18,291 nt of DNA from SAR324 cluster bacterium (GTDB lineage: Bacteria > Bdellovibrionota > UBA2361 > JAAZON01). This document shows positions 15,358-18,291 of this stretch, one piece after another; the stretch's first letter is position 1, and each line of letters begins with the position of its first letter. The stretch spans positions 1 to 18,291 of the forward strand of contig JAAZON010000032.1 in the NCBI GenBank assembly GCA_012797725.1, written 5' to 3'. The notes below the pieces were generated by a model. That model saw only the letters and a program-made list of their open reading frames with translations. It was not told the DNA's origin and searched no databases. The position numbers were made by a program, and so were the translations under genes.

Positions 15358-15687
15358 ATGAATAGACAAAGTCTTGAAGCTGGGAAGCCTTTTAATTTAA
15401 AGAATTCAGTCGAATATTCAAACGGATCTATAGTGAGTAAGACTCTTATTAATAAAGACAGTCTAACTCTAACTCTTTTTGCCTTTGATTTGGGACAAGG
15501 CTTAAGTGAACATAGCGCTCCTTTTGATGCGTTAGTAGAGGTCATAGATGGTGCAGTTGAATTAAAGATAGGCGGAGAAGTCGTGAATGCAAAGGCTGGA
15601 GACTTGGTTTTAATGCCGGCAAACATACCACACTCAGTAAAAGCCGTTGAACGTTTTAAGATGCTGTTGACCATGGTTAGAGCATAG
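15358..15687 (+). CDS. Small cupin-domain protein
   Basis: A single-domain cupin of 109 residues. The frame is open from a TTG at 15313, but AAGGAG four bases ahead of the ATG at 15358 marks the better start, even though the spacing is tight. The cupin barrel is clear: GQGLSEHSAPFDALVEVIDG (47-66, with metal-type His52) is motif 1 and AGDLVLMPANIPHSV (80-94, His92) is motif 2. It closes with ERFKMLLTMVRA. Proteins of this size and pattern form a common unnamed cupin-2 group, and no substrate can be assigned. Only two of the usual three histidine ligands are evident, so metal binding is uncertain. It appears to be monocistronic. Confidence 0.88.
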   Translation: MNRQSLEAGKPFNLKNSVEYSNGSIVSKTLINKDSLTLTLFAFDLGQGLSEHSAPFDALVEVIDGAVELKIGGEVVNAKAGDLVLMPANIPHSVKAVERFKMLLTMVRA

Positions 15688-15894
15688 AAAGAATTGCCTC
15701 GATAAACGTTGCATGGTTTAGCGCGGTACTCATTTTGACATGACCGATATACTTGTTTCCTGCAATACTGAACGCAATGAATGAAAATCAAGATGCTGTG
15801 AACTAGACCTTTCATAGTTGACTATCACAGGATTTGGTGTACAAGTGAAATTATGGATATAGCATTCAGTCTTCAAATCCTTCACTTCCATCAT
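15677..15894 (-). pseudogene. Possible frameshifted small gene, unrecognised
   Basis: On the minus strand an ATG at 15894 opens a 54-codon frame (MMEVKDLKTECYIHNFTC..., then PNPVIVNYERSSSQHLDFHS). Near 15780 an adjacent frame takes over with FIAFSIAGNKYIGHVKMSTA and LNHATFIEAILSML, ending in TAA at 15677-15679. Joined, they would make about 72 residues with natural-looking composition. The switch point lies at a short tandem repeat, AATGAATG. No ribosome binding site is visible, I recognise no family, and the end overlaps the cupin gene by 11 bases. It may be a decayed gene or chance. Confidence 0.22.
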
Positions 15895-15911
15895 CGCGTC
15901 GTCTGACGCGA
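15894..15911. other. GC-rich 7-bp hairpin TCGCGTC-GTCT-GACGCGA
   Basis: A perfect seven-base stem with a GTCT loop in an otherwise AT-rich gap, 88 bases before the next gene. There is no T-run on either side. The rest of the gap 15688-15998 holds only the possible frameshifted gene and a weak GCC-TTAAA-GGC stem followed by five T (15966-15984). Confidence 0.4.
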
Positions 15912-15998
15912 ATCAATATTTCCCTGTTAAATCATTAAAATTAGTTTTTCTTATTTAAGTTTCGGGCCTTAAAGGCGCATTTTTATTGGGGCATCTAA

Positions 15999-17024
15999 AT
16001 GGAACCTGTTAGGGAAGTTATATTCAAAGCATGCAAGAACAAATTGAACGGCATTCTTAACTTACCGTCTGATGAGTATGAATTACTAAAACCACCAAGT
16101 CGCGAAGCTCTTCAGGAATTAAAAAGCCAAGCAAAGGTCGAGAAGAAGGGTCTTAAAAATTTAGATAGTGATGGACTCCTAGAATATTTAATGGAAGACA
16201 AGCTGGATGATTTGGTGTTGAAGTCCGTCATAAGTCTTATTGAGATCGAAGGAAGATCTCGACCAGATTTTGTTTCAGGATTCAAGTACTCAGGACCTGC
16301 GATTGTTAACAACATAAGAAATAAGATCGAAAATGGTCGTCCCTTATCTTTTTTGACTTCATTATGTCTAATTAAGACAGATTTTGTTCGTGACTCAAAG
16401 ATCAGATGGGCCATTAATGGGGAGAAAGCAACTCGGTTTTCGGAAAGGGTATATGAAGGGCTGCAATTGTCACCACGAATAAGAAAGATAAGAGCATTGC
16501 GAGAGATCCTGGAATATCCCATAGAAATAATTGCTTATATAGGGGATATGGACCTTTTTTCAATAGATATGGGCTCTGAATGGGGAAGTTCAATGAATCT
16601 AGAACGCACCAGAGAAGAAGTTGAAAAGCTTCGCCTTGATGCTGAAAGAAAACTTGGACTACCGGTGCTGCTTTGGTCGTCAGAGTACACACTTGATGAT
16701 TTCTATTTGGCTTTGTCTCAGGCAAGAAAACCGGAGAACTGGATTGAAAAAGAAAAACTATGGAAGGACTCACAAACTATGTACATGACTGAATGGAAGT
16801 ATGAAAAGCTCGCAAGGAGATATAGCATCCCAGAGGAAGACATAAGGAGGTTCGTCCTTGACGATGTTATAAGGACTGCTGCCCAATACAGTCTTGAGGC
16901 ATCAATTGCAGTCTCAAGCGGACAGATCACAGCTTGGACTGAAAGGGTGCCTAATCCATCTTGGCCAATACGGATAGCTAACTATAACGGGCAACAAAAT
17001 GCTCCATCAATACTCATAAATTAG
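15999..17024 (+). CDS. Unrecognised 341-residue soluble protein coupled to an S66 peptidase
   Basis: I do not recognise this protein. It has no signal peptide or membrane helix and a charged, helical N-terminal third. A possible enzyme core follows: GRPLSFLTSLCLIKTDFVRD (113-132), PIEIIAYIGDMDLFSIDMGS (174-193, containing an acidic D-x-D) and LGLPVLLWSSEYTLDDFYLA (220-239). A well-formed C-terminus has RTAAQYSLEASIAVSSGQIT (294-313) and AWTERVPNPSWPIRIANYNG (314-333). The density of W, Y, P and N in the tail suggests a conserved active site or binding surface. GGGG lies about 9 bases ahead of the ATG. The S66 peptidase starts 10 bases after its stop, so the two are one unit. A role in making or handling an amino-acid or peptide compound is speculation based on that partner. 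Confidence 0.75.
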   Translation: MEPVREVIFKACKNKLNGILNLPSDEYELLKPPSREALQELKSQAKVEKKGLKNLDSDGLLEYLMEDKLDDLVLKSVISLIEIEGRSRPDFVSGFKYSGPAIVNNIRNKIENGRPLSFLTSLCLIKTDFVRDSKIRWAINGEKATRFSERVYEGLQLSPRIRKIRALREILEYPIEIIAYIGDMDLFSIDMGSEWGSSMNLERTREEVEKLRLDAERKLGLPVLLWSSEYTLDDFYLALSQARKPENWIEKEKLWKDSQTMYMTEWKYEKLARRYSIPEEDIRRFVLDDVIRTAAQYSLEASIAVSSGQITAWTERVPNPSWPIRIANYNGQQNAPSILIN

Positions 17025-17034
17025 TCGAGGGTCT

Positions 17035-17985
17035 ATGAGAGCACTCAATCAATATAAGATTGGTATTGTCTCCTTATCCTCTCCTTCTTCGACTTGCGAG
17101 GATAAGATTCATCACGGAATTCAGGTTTTAAAAGATTTGAATTTGAAAATCACAATTGGCAGCACAGTCTTTTGTTCTTTGGGAAACAAAAGCGCATCGG
17201 CAGAGGATCGGGATTTGCATAATATGTTTTTGGACACAAGCGTTGACTTGATCCTAAACACAACCGGAGGATTTTGTTCAAACGATTTGCTGGATCTGCT
17301 GGATTTTGATCTATTACGAAATAACAATAAGATATTTGTTGGGTATAGCGATATTAGTTCAGTGAATCTTGCCGCATATACTCTTGCTGAAACAAAAACA
17401 ATTTCTGGGCCAATGCTTGTTGGTTTTCTGGATTGCCCCCAAGCCTTGAGTCTCCTTTTTTTAGTATTAAGTCAGGAGACTTTCGCGTTAACATGCCCCT
17501 CTCAAATTTGGGAAAATGGTGGCGCGAATCGCAGAGAAACGCCAACTTTGAAATATCTTGCTAATAAGAACACTATGGCTCAAGGGTCAATCATTGCTTC
17601 CAACCTAAGCACATTTGTGCTTTTGGCAGGCACTAGATATTTCCCCAATCTAAAGGGCAGTATCCTCTTTCTTGAGTACGACAAAGAGGAAGAACATGCG
17701 TTGCCGTCACTTGAACGGATGTTGGTTCAAGTGCGACAAACAGGAGCCTTTACCAACATTAACGGATTAGTATTTGGTTTGCTAGAAGCTGCCTCTGCTC
17801 GAGAGGAGACCGAAATCGATAACATAGAAACCATACTTGAACGAGTTAGTTTCGGCTATAGGTTTCCTGTTCTTTACGATGCTCCTTTTGGACATACATT
17901 TCCGAGTTGGATTTTGCCTATGGGAGCGTCAGTGAGTATAGATACGTCTACTGGCTCACCCAAACTTAGGGTCGAACAGAAATGA
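17035..17985 (+). CDS. Peptidase S66 family carboxypeptidase, MccF-like clade
   Basis: A 316-residue cytoplasmic serine peptidase with the S66 triad: Ser105 in GYSDIS, Glu214 in FLEYD and His287 in PFGHTFP. The segment LILNTTGGFCSNDLLDLLDF (72-91), with GG-x-x-SN, resembles the MccF/YocD group more than LdcA, which has RGGYG. LdcA cleaves the tetrapeptide of recycled murein. MccF-like enzymes cut the acyl-sulfamate or phosphoramidate bond in toxic aminoacyl-nucleotides such as processed microcin C, giving self-immunity. Which applies here cannot be settled from sequence. GAGGG lies a few bases ahead of the ATG, just after the stop of the unrecognised gene, so they are co-transcribed. It converges with the coiled-coil gene 11 bases away. 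Confidence 0.85.
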   Translation: MRALNQYKIGIVSLSSPSSTCEDKIHHGIQVLKDLNLKITIGSTVFCSLGNKSASAEDRDLHNMFLDTSVDLILNTTGGFCSNDLLDLLDFDLLRNNNKIFVGYSDISSVNLAAYTLAETKTISGPMLVGFLDCPQALSLLFLVLSQETFALTCPSQIWENGGANRRETPTLKYLANKNTMAQGSIIASNLSTFVLLAGTRYFPNLKGSILFLEYDKEEEHALPSLERMLVQVRQTGAFTNINGLVFGLLEAASAREETEIDNIETILERVSFGYRFPVLYDAPFGHTFPSWILPMGASVSIDTSTGSPKLRVEQK

Positions 17986-17996
17986 AATAGAAATTT

Positions 17997-18291
17997 TTAT
18001 TTACGGCGTTTTTTTTCTGCGTAAGGACTGTCTTGCTTCTTTGCTTCTTCGCGTTCTCTTCTCTCTCGCTCAGCCTTATTACGTGCAGCCTCTTCTTCAC
18101 GTCTTCGTTTGTTATCAGCGGCTTGGCGTGCTTCAGCCTCTCGAGCCTCCTGTTCGCGTCTTGCACGTTCAATCTCCTGTTGCCGCTGTTGCTCGCGGCG
18201 TCGAGCCTCTTCCTCTGCATTTTTTCGTCGCTCTTTCTCTAACTTGTCTTCGAGTTTATCAATTTTATTCTCTAGTCTCTTACGTTCATAA
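17997..18291 (-). CDS. Charged coiled-coil protein, C-terminus only (start beyond window)
   Basis: The minus-strand frame is open from the right edge to a TAA at 17997-17999 and shows the last 97 residues. They are almost all Glu, Arg, Lys, Gln and Ala (for example ENKIDKLEDKLEKERRKNAE and EREREEAKKQDSPYAEKKRRK near the end), a long uninterrupted alpha-helix or coiled coil. The tail DSPYAEKKRRK is basic. Such E/R/A-rich tails occur in many unrelated proteins (TolA-like, initiation factor or cytoskeletal types), so no function can be given without the N-terminal part. Longer-looking frames on both strands here are shadows of its repetitive codons. Confidence 0.75.
   Translation of the reverse strand, partial: YERKRLENKIDKLEDKLEKERRKNAEEEARRREQQRQQEIERARREQEAREAEARQAADNKRRREEEAARNKAERERREREEAKKQDSPYAEKKRRK

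Noticed and set aside
15231..15815. Minus-strand 194-codon frame
   Set aside because: It runs antisense through the cupin gene, whose motifs and Shine-Dalgarno sequence are good. Its serine/cysteine-rich product looks like a shadow.
15966..15984. GCC-TTAAA-GGC followed by five T as an intrinsic terminator
   Set aside because: Only three stable pairs, a spacer before the T-run, and a position 15 bases before a start codon make a terminator unlikely.
17966..18290. Several frames on both strands at the right edge
   Set aside because: They are shadows of the E/R/A-rich coiled-coil frame that ends at 17997; repetitive GAG/CGA codons keep other frames open.
1..18291. CRISPR arrays, tRNA/rRNA genes, insertion sequences
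   Set aside because: I saw no regularly spaced long repeats, cloverleaf with a conserved T-loop, rRNA segment or transposase motif on either strand.

Overview
The window is an AT-rich (about 40% G+C by eye), gene-dense stretch of a bacterial chromosome. The organism is most likely Gram-negative: it has a DsbD/ScsB-type periplasmic thiol reductase, system II cytochrome c maturation, and a small membrane-anchored protein of a kind I associate with Verrucomicrobiota/Planctomycetota beside resB/ccsA. My best guess is a low-GC member of the PVC group, perhaps Verrucomicrobiota. That is an inference from gene family style and not a taxonomic proof. I see no tRNA, rRNA, CRISPR array, insertion sequence or phage module.

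Layout. Positions 1-2023 (minus strand) hold a probable operon: a YvlD/phage-holin-4-like membrane protein, rsgA (ribosome assembly GTPase) and ung (uracil-DNA glycosylase, cut by the left edge). Diverging from it is dsbD (2074-4224, plus). At 4476-5834 lies a hybrid histidine kinase/response regulator in which both the kinase and receiver signatures have decayed. Minus-strand metabolic and housekeeping genes follow: metX (5849-7027), purE (7341-7838) and a VanZ-like gene plus a WalJ/YycJ metallo-beta-lactamase-fold gene (7919-9956). Then comes a tight plus-strand cytochrome c maturation operon: small anchored protein, resB, ccsA (10061-13645).

From 13646 onward the window is looser and less conserved. 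It holds an orphan 127-residue gene behind repeated TAGAATT elements and a perfect Shine-Dalgarno sequence. Next is an RRM RNA-binding protein (minus) with a probable long structured leader, then a small cupin gene and a possibly frameshifted small gene. An unrecognised 341-residue protein follows, coupled to an MccF-like S66 peptidase. Last is the C-terminus of a charged coiled-coil protein (minus), cut by the right edge.

How the parts work together. DsbD can pass electrons across the inner membrane to keep apocytochrome cysteines reduced, while ResB/CcsA move and attach heme, so these two loci serve the same respiratory chain. The other conserved genes (ung, rsgA, purE, metX, walJ) are housekeeping. 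The items most worth a second look are the pseudo-hybrid regulator, the orphan/MccF-like pair, the repeat-preceded orphan gene, and the RRM transcript, whose predicted 5' end is complementary to its 3' hairpin.
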